NCBI GenBank assembly: GCA_945916625.1
Contig: CAMEGY010000048.1
Coordinates: forward strand, 1-7,276
DNA length: 7,276 bases
Origin: an uncultured Anaerococcus sp.
Lineage (GTDB): Bacteria; Bacillota_A; Clostridia; Tissierellales; Peptoniphilaceae
Direction of reading: 5' to 3'
Part shown: positions 1-6,734 of the stretch, one piece after another
Numbering within the stretch: position 1 is the first letter of the stretch
Layout of the letters: the number at the start of each line of letters is the position of its first letter
Notes under the pieces: generated by a model
What the model was told of the DNA's origin: nothing
Databases searched by the model: none
Seen by the model: the letters and a program-made list of their open reading frames with translations, nothing else
Translations under genes and position numbers: made by a program

Positions 1-562
1 GTGCCTTGGCTCTTGCTTTTACAGGATGCAATAAGGAAGCTAATTTAGATCATGGTGTAAAAATAAGCGAGGCTAAGACAGATGTAGATGTAGTTGAATA
101 TTTTGGAGAAGAAAAGCTTTTAGATCTTGCTTACAATACTTATTCTCTCGAAGGACTTGACACAGAAAAGCTAAAAATGAACTTATTTTCTATAAAAGAT
201 GGCGAAATTTTTGATGTTGCAAGCGGACCTGTGAATGCAACAAAGCCAAATGCTTTAATAGGCCTAGGTTTTGACGAACAATCTTATACCTTATTTAGGA
301 TAGATGGTGAGGAAGTAAAAATGCATCAAGATTTAAGGCGGATTATTCTATTGACAAAGACGTATTTAAGAAAACCTATTGGATAAATCAAGGGGATATT
401 AAGGATAAGGAATCAACTATCCTTTTTGTTGGCATGTCCAAGGATGATAAGGATATTGATATAAAAAATATCACTAAAGAAGACCTTAGAAAAATGACTG
501 AGGAAGATAAGGATCTTAAGATTTTAGCCTTTGAGCTTATCTTAGATAAAAAAGAAGAGTAA
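1..562 (+). pseudogene. Lipoprotein gene, 5'-truncated by the window edge and frameshifted
   Basis: The gene enters from the left edge in the frame whose codons begin at base 3. The first visible residues (ALALAFTGC) are the end of a signal peptide, with the lipobox cysteine encoded at 27-29. The TTG at 6 is therefore not the start. The frame stays open to a TGA-free run ending in TAA at 384-386, but a second frame continues the same protein from about 335 (starting FKADYSIDKDVFKK) to a TAA at 560-562. Adding one T to the TTT at 332-334 (GATTTAAGG to GATTTTAAGG) joins the two halves as HQDFKADYS. The joined protein aligns by eye with the next gene along its whole length, for example YSLEGLDTEKLKMNLF against YSFKGIRPDDLRLTLS, and the two end similarly. 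It is a probable membrane-anchored extracytoplasmic lipoprotein of unknown function. Whether the lost base is a real mutation or a homopolymer error cannot be told here. Confidence 0.75.
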
Positions 563-584
563 TTTCCTTATTGTAGGAGGGAAT

Positions 585-1187
585 ATGAAAAAGAGAAATA
601 TCTTATTAAGTCTACTTTTAATTATAAGTTTAGCGGCTTGCAAAGTAGATGTAAAAAATGCAGAAGATGTTATGCTTACAAAAGAAGACTATGAGCTAAA
701 CGTGCTTGACACCTTTGACGGGGGAGATAATTTAGATTATGGAGCAGGTGTCTATTCCTTCAAGGGAATAAGACCTGATGATCTTCGTCTGACCCTTTCA
801 ACTTATGAAAATGGGGAAATTACAGAAGCTTTTGATATTGAGCTTCCTAAAATAGAAGATACGGACAAGCTTGGTATAGCGGTAAATTCTAGCAAAATAT
901 ATATATATGATCTATCGGATAATAAAACTTCTGTACTTACTCACTATGAATTTAAAGATAAAAAACTTAATCACAAGATGGCAAATGGCTGGCAGTGGGA
1001 TAATGGTGGTGTAATAAAAGATGGAGAAGTTTACCCTGTATTTGCAAGTTTTTCTAATGAAGCTAATTCTTTGATAACACCAATATTTCATGAAGATGAT
1101 ATAAGAGATTGGATAAAAAATAATAAGGAATATTCAGGTATGATTCTGGAATTAAGGCTTGAAGATAGGAAAAATAGCAGTGGTTAA
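585..1187 (+). CDS. Putative lipoprotein, 200 aa, paralogue of the preceding gene
   Basis: A strong ribosome site (AGGAGG at 575-580) precedes ATG 585. The N-terminus has positive residues (MKKRN), a hydrophobic stretch at residues 6-16 and a lipobox L16-A17-A18-C19. This predicts signal peptidase II cleavage and lipid anchoring of a mature protein of about 182 residues on the outer face of the membrane. The mature part is acidic and shows no motif I recognise. It resembles the broken gene just upstream along its length (YSFKGIRPDDLRL region, WQWDNGGVIKDGE region, and a shared hydrophobic/acidic C-terminus), so the pair looks like a tandem duplication. It begins 22 bases after the upstream stop with no promoter or terminator visible between them. 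Its own stop lies in the loop of a small hairpin followed by a T run. Function unknown; a solute-binding or sensor role would be speculation. Confidence 0.85.
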   Translation: MKKRNILLSLLLIISLAACKVDVKNAEDVMLTKEDYELNVLDTFDGGDNLDYGAGVYSFKGIRPDDLRLTLSTYENGEITEAFDIELPKIEDTDKLGIAVNSSKIYIYDLSDNKTSVLTHYEFKDKKLNHKMANGWQWDNGGVIKDGEVYPVFASFSNEANSLITPIFHEDDIRDWIKNNKEYSGMILELRLEDRKNSSG

Positions 1188-1198
1188 TCCACTTTTTT
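1179..1198 (+). terminator. Candidate intrinsic terminator or attenuator at the end of the intact lipoprotein gene
   Basis: AGTGG (1179-1183) and CCACT (1189-1193) form a perfect 5-bp stem around the loop TTAAT. The last T of the stem begins a run of six T (1193-1198), continued by CTCTTTT. The lipoprotein stop codon TAA (1185-1187) lies in the loop. The stem is short, so termination may be partial. If it works, the following membrane gene is partly or wholly uncoupled from the lipoproteins. Confidence 0.45.
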
Positions 1199-1548
1199 CT
1201 CTTTTAAATTTTTTAGATAGAAATGGCAAAAAAAGTAAAATAGATTATATAAGTAAGAAAGGAAATAATGTTGAATTTTTAGGAAAAGCACTTTATTTAT
1301 TGCTACTAATAGTTTTTATGAGATTTTTCTACTTTATTTTGAGGAAATCTTTTGAAGATAAAAATTCAACCACGGTGAAAATCGCAACAAGGGGCATAGT
1401 CTTATTTTACTATACAATCGTGATTCTAACTCTATTTGCCTATGCTATTTTTGCCACAGAAATGGGAGCCAATAAGAGAATAATAGCAGGTCTTATTGCT
1501 ATTTTCATGACAATCTATTTTGGGATTATAATTAAGAAATATATATAA
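1180..1548 (+). CDS. Small membrane protein, three predicted helices, unknown function; start uncertain
   Basis: The protein is 122 aa from GTG 1180. Hydrophobic segments lie at about residues 36-54, 72-92 and 99-118, and the C-terminus is basic (IIKKYI), so it is an integral membrane protein. I recognise no family. GTG 1180 overlaps the lipoprotein stop by eight bases and has AGGA at 1167-1170 nine bases upstream, which suits translational coupling. A TTG at 1159 is a less likely start. The GTG, however, lies inside a terminator-like hairpin, and the first 35 residues are non-membrane and unremarkable. A better-looking start, AAAGGAAATAATG with ATG at 1268, is one frame off. It would read MLNFLGKALYLLLL if the T5 run at 1274-1278 had one more T. 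The membrane part is well supported; the N-terminus is not. The next gene follows after 14 bases. Confidence 0.6.
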   Translation: MVNPLFSLLNFLDRNGKKSKIDYISKKGNNVEFLGKALYLLLLIVFMRFFYFILRKSFEDKNSTTVKIATRGIVLFYYTIVILTLFAYAIFATEMGANKRIIAGLIAIFMTIYFGIIIKKYI

Positions 1549-1562
1549 AAGGAAGCTTATTA

Positions 1563-1850
1563 ATGTGGATGATTTTTGGGGCGGCGGCAATAATTTTCGC
1601 CTTATTTAATATTATAAATTATAAAAACAAAGCTAATATCTTTAGATTTTTGAGCATGTCCTTTACAAGTCTAAGTGTATGTGCTTTTTATGCCGATGGG
1701 GCAGGAAGAGTTGTTAGAGGAGACCTGGGAGGCCTAATGGATACCATGCCTACAATTTCTAAAGCACTTTGGGTCTGTGTGATTATGTCTATTATGATTA
1801 ATTCCTACTCGTTAATCAAAGGGGGAAGTGATGGAGAAAATATATTATAG
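1563..1850 (+). CDS. Small membrane protein, 95 aa, three predicted helices
   Basis: ATG 1563 is preceded by AAAGGA-type Shine-Dalgarno bases (about 1548-1553), nine bases away. Hydrophobic segments occur at residues 2-20 (MWMIFGAAAIIFALFNI), 28-44 (FLSMSFTSLSVCAFYAD) and 67-85 (SKALWVCVIMSIMINS), with a polar loop containing D54 and D60 between the second and third. From memory, small Firmicutes membrane proteins beginning MW-IFG and carrying FTxLxxCAFY and MPTxxKALW elements recur in many genomes as uncharacterised proteins. I cannot name a function or confirm the family here. The 3' end overlaps the next gene by 20 bases, which strongly suggests co-translation and possibly physical partnership of the two products. 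Confidence 0.8.
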   Translation: MWMIFGAAAIIFALFNIINYKNKANIFRFLSMSFTSLSVCAFYADGAGRVVRGDLGGLMDTMPTISKALWVCVIMSIMINSYSLIKGGSDGENIL

Positions 1851-2244
1851 CGTAAAACAAATTCTATTGTTAATTTTCCTTTTTATTATAAGTCAAGTAC
1901 TCTACAAATATTTCACGCAAGTTATTTACCTATTAAAGTGGACGGCTGACAGGTATTATATTCTTTTTTTAATAATCTTAGGTCTAAATTATTTTGAAAA
2001 ATTTCAGATTTCAAAAAAACTGATGACAGGTCATGTGTTTGGACTGGTGATTGGTGAGATAGGCGGAATGATTATTTATTTTTCTAATATCAAAAAAATT
2101 ACCCCAAGCATGAGTCCTGAAGAAGTATATATCTTATCCAAAAATCCCGCCGTTTTGATTTACTTTTGTATTTTGATTTTATTTTTAATCTATGGAATCT
2201 ATAAACAAAAAAGAGTAGGTTATAGACCCATTCCTAGATTTTAA
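1831..2244 (+). CDS. Small membrane protein, 137 aa, about four predicted helices
   Basis: ATG 1831 is chosen over the adjacent GTG 1828 because the purine-rich AAAGGGGGAAG (1818-1827) is spaced well for it. Hydrophobic segments lie at about residues 8-29, 41-57, 67-84 and 105-124. The third contains a glycine-rich stretch (GHVFGLVIGEIGG), and the tail is basic and ends YRPIPRF. It is an integral membrane protein of no family I recognise. It overlaps the preceding 95-aa gene by 20 bases, as in an operon. Its last 11 bases overlap the 3' end of the convergent TraX-family gene, and no terminator hairpin is visible at or just after its stop, so transcripts from the two sides probably run into each other. 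Confidence 0.75.
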   Translation: MEKIYYSVKQILLLIFLFIISQVLYKYFTQVIYLLKWTADRYYILFLIILGLNYFEKFQISKKLMTGHVFGLVIGEIGGMIIYFSNIKKITPSMSPEEVYILSKNPAVLIYFCILILFLIYGIYKQKRVGYRPIPRF

Positions 2245-2941
2245 AAACCATCCTTATTATCCCGAATATCAAAAGATGAAGAGGATAAAATAGGTAGTTA
2301 AATATTTTGTTTTGCTTACCCTTTTCGCCATTATATAATAAAACTGTGGCAAAGCCAAGGATGGCGTAGATTTCCTTTATAATAACAAGGTATCCTAGTC
2401 CTGATGCTAATAGTCTTTTGTCGTAGAAAAGGTAGTATATATAGATTATTATAATTGCATAGTATTCGTAGTCAGCAGAAATTAGCATAGAGCCAAGGCT
2501 TGATAGGGCCACAAGAATAATCGAAATAAAGATCCATAGGGGTCTTTTTTTGATTTTCTCTTTTATTTTGTCTATTACCATGATTGTAAAAAGCCCTAAT
2601 GCTAGGCCCCAGAGAATATTTTGTGACCATGTATTTATAAAGACAGCTGACTGGAACATATCGTAAGGGATTTAAGAAATTATTGCAAAAATAAGTAGGT
2701 TTCTTAGATATGACCAGCGTGATTTTGTTTTGAAAAATCCTTCTACAATACAAAAGCAAAAGATAGGAAAGGCAATCCTGCCAAAGACATCAAAAATTGT
2801 TGTTAGTATTACAAGTGGGCCAGAGCCTGTTAGGTAGGGTGTTATGATTGCCTTATTAAAATGATCGATAGACATAGATATGAAAGCAATATATTTTAAT
2901 TGAGCGCTATTGATTCCATTAAAATTTTTAATTTTATCCAT
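2234..2941 (-). pseudogene. TraX-family membrane protein gene interrupted by an in-frame TAA
   Basis: Read from ATG 2941, the frame encodes MDKIKNFNGINSAQLKYIAF and continues with the family hallmarks: an ISMSIDH motif in the first helix, then GRIAFPIFCF...VEGFFKTKS and LLIFAIIS. The next codon is TAA (2672-2674). The same frame then continues IPYDMFQSAVF through several more hydrophobic helices to TAG at 2234-2236. TraX proteins usually read S-E-I-P-[FY]-D at this point, so the stop replaces an expected GAA by a single G-to-T change. The whole frame is 235 codons plus stop, close to the usual family size. The internal ATG (2659) has no Shine-Dalgarno sequence, so separate translation of the second half is unlikely. 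F-plasmid TraX N-acetylates pilin; chromosomal Firmicutes homologues have no settled function. No conjugation genes are nearby. Confidence 0.85.
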
Positions 2942-2970
2942 AAAGTCTCCTATTATAAAATTATTTGAAG

Positions 2971-2999
2971 ATTTTATCCCAAAATTATTTAATTTCCAA
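2971..2999 (-). promoter_or_regulatory. Predicted sigma-A-type promoter for the TraX-family gene
   Basis: On the minus strand a -35 TTGGAA (2994-2999) and a -10 TAAAAT (2971-2976) are separated by exactly 17 bases. The start codon lies about 30 bases beyond the -10. A good Shine-Dalgarno sequence, AGGAG (complement of 2946-2950), precedes ATG 2941. The promoter lies just past the ppdK terminator, so the gene was probably transcribed independently. Confidence 0.6.
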
Positions 3000-3008
3000 G
3001 TTTTAGGT

Positions 3009-3049
3009 AAAAAAATTCCCGATTAGAATTTTAACCGGGAAATTTTTTT
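3009..3049 (-). terminator. Intrinsic terminator of the ppdK unit
   Basis: On the minus strand, six bases past the ppdK stop, A7-TT(T)CCCG pairs with CGGGAA-T7 across a loop of about 13 bases. The core is a TTCCCG/CGGGAA stem extended by A-T pairs, with one bulged T, and is followed by the T7 tract. The symmetric A and T runs mean it could act in both directions, though only the minus-strand gene needs it. Confidence 0.85.
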
Positions 3050-3054
3050 AAATC

Positions 3055-5679
3055 CTATTTATTTTTTTCGATTGCTGCTTGGGCTGCTGCAAGTTTTGCT
3101 ATTGGAACTCTGAATGGTGAGCAAGAAACATAGTCAAGACCTACATTGTATAGGTATTTAACAGTGTTTGGTTCACCACCGTGTTCACCACAGATACCAA
3201 GGTGGAGGGCAGGATTTTCCTTAAGTCCCTTTTCTACAGCTGTTTCTACTAAGAAACCAACACCTTTTTGGTCTAACACTTGGAAAGGATCTTTTTCAAA
3301 TATGTCTTTATCTATATAAGCTGGTAGGAATTTACCTGCATCGTCTCTTGATAGACCGTAGGTCATTTGTGTAAGGTCGTTGGTACCGAAACTAAAGAAG
3401 TCTGTGATTTTTGCAATTTCGTCAGCTGTTATAGCAGCTCTTGGAATTTCTATCATGGTACCAAGTAGATAGTTGATTTCCATGCCTTGCTCTTCAAAGA
3501 CTTTTTCTATCTCTTCTCTTACAACATCTTTTACAAAGGAAAGTTCGTTGGCATCAGATGATAGTGGAATCATGATTTCTGGTACAACTTTTACGCCCTC
3601 TTTGTTTAGTCTAACTGCTGCTTTAATAATTGCTCTTGCTTGCATTCTAGAAATTTCTGGATAGATAACGCCAAGTCTAAGACCTCTAAAGCCTAGCATT
3701 GGGTTTACTTCTTCTAGCTCTTTGATTCTTTCCTTAACTCTAGCTGGTTCTAGTTTTAATTCAAGGGCAAGGTCAGCTATTTCCTTATCTCCCTTTGGTA
3801 AAAATTCGTGAAGAGGTGGGTCTAGAAGTCTTACAGTTACAGGTCTTTCACCCATTAGTTTGTATATTTGATAGAAGTCTTCTTCTTGCATTGGAAGAAT
3901 CTTATCTAGGGCAGCTTGTCTCGTTTCTATATCTGATGCAAGGATCATCTTTCTAACTTGGAAAATCCTATCGTCAGCAAAGAACATATGTTCGGTCCTA
4001 CATAGGCCGATACCTTCTGCGCCAAATTCTAGGGCTTGTTTGGCATCTCTTGGTGTATCAGCATTTGTCCTTACTTTCATATCCCTATATTCATCTACCC
4101 ATTCCATGAATTCTCCGAATGCTCCGTGCATTTGTGGTGGTTGAGTAGCTAGAGCACCAGCATAGATTGCACCAGTAGAACCATCGATAGAGATTGTATC
4201 TTCACCTGTTAGGACTTGTCCATTTACTCTTATAGTATGTTCAAGTTCGTTTACGTGGATATCTGACGCACCGGATACACAGCACTTACCCATACCTCTT
4301 GCAACTACTGCAGCGTGTGAGGTCATACCGCCACGAGCTGTTAATATACCAACTGCTGATACCATACCTTCAAGGTCTTCTGGGCTTGTTTCTTCACGAA
4401 CAAGGATTACTTTTTCGCCTTCTTTTGCTCTCTTTGTAGCTTCTGCTGCAGAGAAGGCAATTTTACCTACTGCCGCTCCTGGAGATGCTGCAAGACCAAC
4501 TGTAAGGGCTTCTGCCTTATCTAAAGCTTCTTGGGTAAAAGTAGGGTGGAGTAGACCGTCTAGGTCTTGTGGATTTACTCTTAAAAGGGCTTCTTTTTCG
4601 CTAACTAAACCCTCTTTAACCATATCTACAGCTACTTGTACAGCTGCTTGGGCAGTTCTCTTACCATTTCTTGTTTGAAGTATATAGAGTTTGCCATCTT
4701 GGATGGTAAATTCCATATCTTGCATGTCTTTGTAGTGTTTTTCAAGTGTTTGAGCTGTATTATAAAATTCATCATAAACTTCAGGCATTAGGTCATGTAG
4801 GTGGCTGATTGGTTCAGGTGTTCTTACACCGGCTACTACGTCTTCACCTTGGGCATTCATTAGGTATTCGCCGTATAGAACGTTTTCACCAGTGGCTGGG
4901 TTTCTTGAAAATGCTACACCAGTACCAGAAGTTTCGCCCATGTTACCAAATACCATAGTTTGAACGTTGACAGCTGTACCCATTTTATCATCTATATCGT
5001 TAAGTTTTCTATAAAGGATAGCTCTTGGGTTATTCCATGAAGAAAATACTGCAGAAACTGCTGCATCTAGTTGAGCTCTAGGATCTTGTGGGAATTCTTC
5101 TCCAGATAATTCCTTATAAACTTCTTTGTATTTTTCAACTACATCTACAAAGTCTTCTGCTGTAAGGTCGTGGTCTGTAGAAACGCCTTTTTCTTCTTTT
5201 TTGGCACTAAGGACATCTTCGAATTTATTCTTATCAAAGCCCATAGCAACGTCAGAAAACATTTGAATAAATCTTCTGTAAGAGTCATAGGCAAATCTCT
5301 TGTTATTTGTCTTATTTTCAAGGCCCTTAACAGCTATATCATTTAGACCTAGGTTTAGGATTGTATCCATCATACCTGGCATTGATATTGGAGCACCTGA
5401 CCTAACTGAAACTAGAAGTGGGTCTTCGTTGTTACCAAAAGTCTTGCCATTGTGTTTTTCTAGATCTTTGATGTGTTGTGTAATTTCGTCATTAAGCTCA
5501 TCCCAGATTTTTTTATCTTCTTTATAGTATCTGATACAAGCTTCTGTAGTTAGTGAAAAACCATATGGTACATTGATTCCCATATTAGTCATTTCTGCTA
5601 GGTTTGCACCCTTACCACCTAGAAGGTCTCTCATTGTTTTGTTACCTTCATCAAAGTTATAAACGTATTTTGTGCTCAT
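3055..5679 (-). CDS. ppdK: Pyruvate, phosphate dikinase
   Basis: This cytosolic enzyme catalyses pyruvate + ATP + Pi to phosphoenolpyruvate + AMP + PPi, reversibly. In many anaerobes it works at the glycolysis/gluconeogenesis node. At 874 aa it is full length for the bacterial enzyme. The N-terminal ATP-grasp nucleotide-binding part spans roughly residues 1-340, with GGKGANLAEM at 21-30 and SVRSGAPISMPGMMDT at about 91-106. The swivelling phosphohistidine domain carries LTARGGMTSHAAVVARGMG with catalytic His455 and the regulatory Thr453. The C-terminal PEP/pyruvate barrel (from about 530) has GIGLCRTEHMF (557-567), TMIEIPRAA, FSFGTNDLTQMTYG and GICGEHGGEP, with the catalytic Cys at 830. All key residues are present and there is no frameshift. 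The start follows a strong AGGAAGG (complement of 5687-5693) that touches the stop of the upstream regulator gene, 14 bases away, so the two are co-transcribed. An intrinsic terminator follows. Confidence 0.98.
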   Translation of the reverse strand: MSTKYVYNFDEGNKTMRDLLGGKGANLAEMTNMGINVPYGFSLTTEACIRYYKEDKKIWDELNDEITQHIKDLEKHNGKTFGNNEDPLLVSVRSGAPISMPGMMDTILNLGLNDIAVKGLENKTNNKRFAYDSYRRFIQMFSDVAMGFDKNKFEDVLSAKKEEKGVSTDHDLTAEDFVDVVEKYKEVYKELSGEEFPQDPRAQLDAAVSAVFSSWNNPRAILYRKLNDIDDKMGTAVNVQTMVFGNMGETSGTGVAFSRNPATGENVLYGEYLMNAQGEDVVAGVRTPEPISHLHDLMPEVYDEFYNTAQTLEKHYKDMQDMEFTIQDGKLYILQTRNGKRTAQAAVQVAVDMVKEGLVSEKEALLRVNPQDLDGLLHPTFTQEALDKAEALTVGLAASPGAAVGKIAFSAAEATKRAKEGEKVILVREETSPEDLEGMVSAVGILTARGGMTSHAAVVARGMGKCCVSGASDIHVNELEHTIRVNGQVLTGEDTISIDGSTGAIYAGALATQPPQMHGAFGEFMEWVDEYRDMKVRTNADTPRDAKQALEFGAEGIGLCRTEHMFFADDRIFQVRKMILASDIETRQAALDKILPMQEEDFYQIYKLMGERPVTVRLLDPPLHEFLPKGDKEIADLALELKLEPARVKERIKELEEVNPMLGFRGLRLGVIYPEISRMQARAIIKAAVRLNKEGVKVVPEIMIPLSSDANELSFVKDVVREEIEKVFEEQGMEINYLLGTMIEIPRAAITADEIAKITDFFSFGTNDLTQMTYGLSRDDAGKFLPAYIDKDIFEKDPFQVLDQKGVGFLVETAVEKGLKENPALHLGICGEHGGEPNTVKYLYNVGLDYVSCSPFRVPIAKLAAAQAAIEKNK

Positions 5680-5693
5680 AATTTTTCCTTCCT

Positions 5694-6494
5694 TTATTTT
5701 TTATTTAAATTATTGATGATAATTTCTGAAGTTTCTTCGATAGATTTGTAGGTCACATCTATAATCATGCAGCCTAGGTCATTCATAAGAGCTAAGGCAT
5801 AATCAACCTCGCTATCTATTCTTTCTTTTGATGAATAGAGTGAATCAACCGATAGGCCGAGAGACTTTAATCTCTCTTCCCTAATTTTTCTAAGAACTTC
5901 CTTATCTACAGTTATTCCAAAAATCTTATTAGGATCTATTTCAAATAAGGCCTGTGGGACTTGTGAATCCACTAAGATCGGAATATTGCTTACCTTATAG
6001 CCAAGGCTAGCAAGATACATTGATAGGGGAGTCTTAGATGATCTTGAAACTCCAATGATTGCTATGTCGCAAAAATTTAGTCCCTCAAAATCTTGCCCGT
6101 CATCAAAGTTTATTGCAAAATCAAGAGCCTCAATCCTTTTAGCATGGACATTTTCTTCTAATTCCATATTACTTATAGGTTCTTTAGGCTTTTGATCTAA
6201 GTAGGTCGCCATTTTTGATACGGAATAATCAATAAGACCTATTTCTTTTAGATTTTTAGACTTTAGAAAATCTTTGACATAACGATTCATTTCAGAATCT
6301 CTAAATGAGTGATAAATTATCGAACTGTTATCATCTTTAATTGATGTTAATATCTGTGATAGCTTATATTTACTAGTTATCCTATCGAATAGTTTAATTT
6401 CATAAGATGTTTCAAAACGGCTCATAGTTGTATTAACCATATCGATAAGGGCTAGGGCATTCCTATCTGAGATTATATATACTAGCAATTTCAT
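5694..6494 (-). CDS. yqfL: PPDK regulatory protein (ADP-dependent kinase / Pi-dependent pyrophosphorylase)
   Basis: This 266-aa protein belongs to the PPDK/PEP-synthase regulatory family (DUF299; Bacillus YqfL, E. coli PpsR). Family members inactivate the dikinase by phosphorylating the active-site threonine with ADP and reactivate it by phosphorolysis; the target here would be Thr453 of the downstream PPDK. Supporting motifs are the RIEALDFAINFDDG element at about 120-133, the P-loop-like GVSRSSKTPLSMYLA at 148-162, DPNKIFGITVD at 187-197, IREERLKSLGL at 204-214 and a C-terminal DVT-SIEET element. The length is normal. The oddity is the N-terminus, where the usual SDSxGETAE-like element reads SDRNALALI. 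ATG 6494 is supported by AGGAGA (complement of 6499-6504). It is the first gene of the unit with ppdK, 14 bases upstream of it, and is preceded by its own promoter. Confidence 0.93.
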   Translation of the reverse strand: MKLLVYIISDRNALALIDMVNTTMSRFETSYEIKLFDRITSKYKLSQILTSIKDDNSSIIYHSFRDSEMNRYVKDFLKSKNLKEIGLIDYSVSKMATYLDQKPKEPISNMELEENVHAKRIEALDFAINFDDGQDFEGLNFCDIAIIGVSRSSKTPLSMYLASLGYKVSNIPILVDSQVPQALFEIDPNKIFGITVDKEVLRKIREERLKSLGLSVDSLYSSKERIDSEVDYALALMNDLGCMIIDVTYKSIEETSEIIINNLNKK

Positions 6495-6523
6495 AATTTC
6501 TCCTACACCAAGACTCTATGATT

Positions 6524-6553
6524 ATTATATCAAAAAAAACAAAATAATGAAAA
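6524..6553 (-). promoter_or_regulatory. Predicted promoter of the regulator-ppdK unit
   Basis: On the minus strand a perfect -10 TATAAT (6524-6529) lies about 30 bases before the start codon. A weak -35 TTTTCA (6548-6553) sits 18 bases upstream, with a T-rich spacer between. The poor -35 suggests a modest promoter or one helped or controlled by a factor; it overlaps the palindrome at 6547-6562. Confidence 0.6.
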
Positions 6554-6562
6554 TATTTTCAT
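6547..6562. promoter_or_regulatory. Perfect 16-bp palindrome, possible operator at the PPDK-unit promoter
   Basis: ATGAAAATATTTTCAT is its own reverse complement over 16 bases and covers the whole predicted -35 of the regulator-ppdK promoter. That placement fits a repressor site. I do not match it to a known regulator: its half-site order is opposite to the CodY box, and it is not the Rex or PerR consensus. The AT-rich background raises the chance of coincidence. Confidence 0.35.
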
Positions 6563-6700
6563 GTAAAATTTATAATTATCCTTAGTACATAGTTAATGTT
6601 CTTATAATCATAGGATTACTTTATAGATAGATAAATATAATTTGCGAGGAAATCCATATCATGTAAATCTTTGATAAAAAAATTACATTTATTCTAGGTG

Positions 6701-6728
6701 TTGACATTTAGGGATTTATAAATATAAT
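6701..6728 (+). promoter_or_regulatory. valS promoter, sigma-A type
   Basis: A consensus -35 TTGACA (6701-6706) and a consensus -10 TATAAT (6723-6728) are separated by 16 bases. The expected transcript start is near 6735, immediately before stem I of the T-box. Both hexamers are perfect, so the basal promoter should be strong, with control left to the leader. Confidence 0.85.
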
Positions 6729-6734
6729 AATTCT

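Noticed and set aside
1213..1241. Possible promoter (TTAGAT and TAAAAT with 17 bases between) before the alternative start of the 122-aa gene
   Set aside because: The -35 matches the consensus poorly, and such TAAAAT words are common in this AT-rich stretch.
2472..2759. Minus-strand open frame of 95 codons inside the TraX-family gene
   Set aside because: It is in a different frame from the TraX coding sequence, has no family-like features and no ribosome site, and overlaps recognisable TraX residues on both sides of the stop.
3473..3664. Plus-strand open frame within ppdK (and a similar one at 5300-5527)
   Set aside because: They are antisense shadows of a fully conserved ppdK coding region, with serine/leucine-rich translations typical of reversed coding DNA.
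6548..6576. Rightward promoter with -10 TATAAT at 6571-6576
   Set aside because: No acceptable -35 lies 16-18 bases upstream (TGAAAA only), and the consensus valS promoter at 6701-6728 sits correctly for the T-box.
6659..6688. ATGTAA...TTACAT inverted repeat, and a TCATGTAAA direct repeat 100 bases from the copy at 6559-6567
   Set aside because: The stem is six AT-rich pairs with a 16-base loop and no T tract. A nine-base repeat is expected by chance in such AT-rich DNA. No gene end or promoter element is tied to it.
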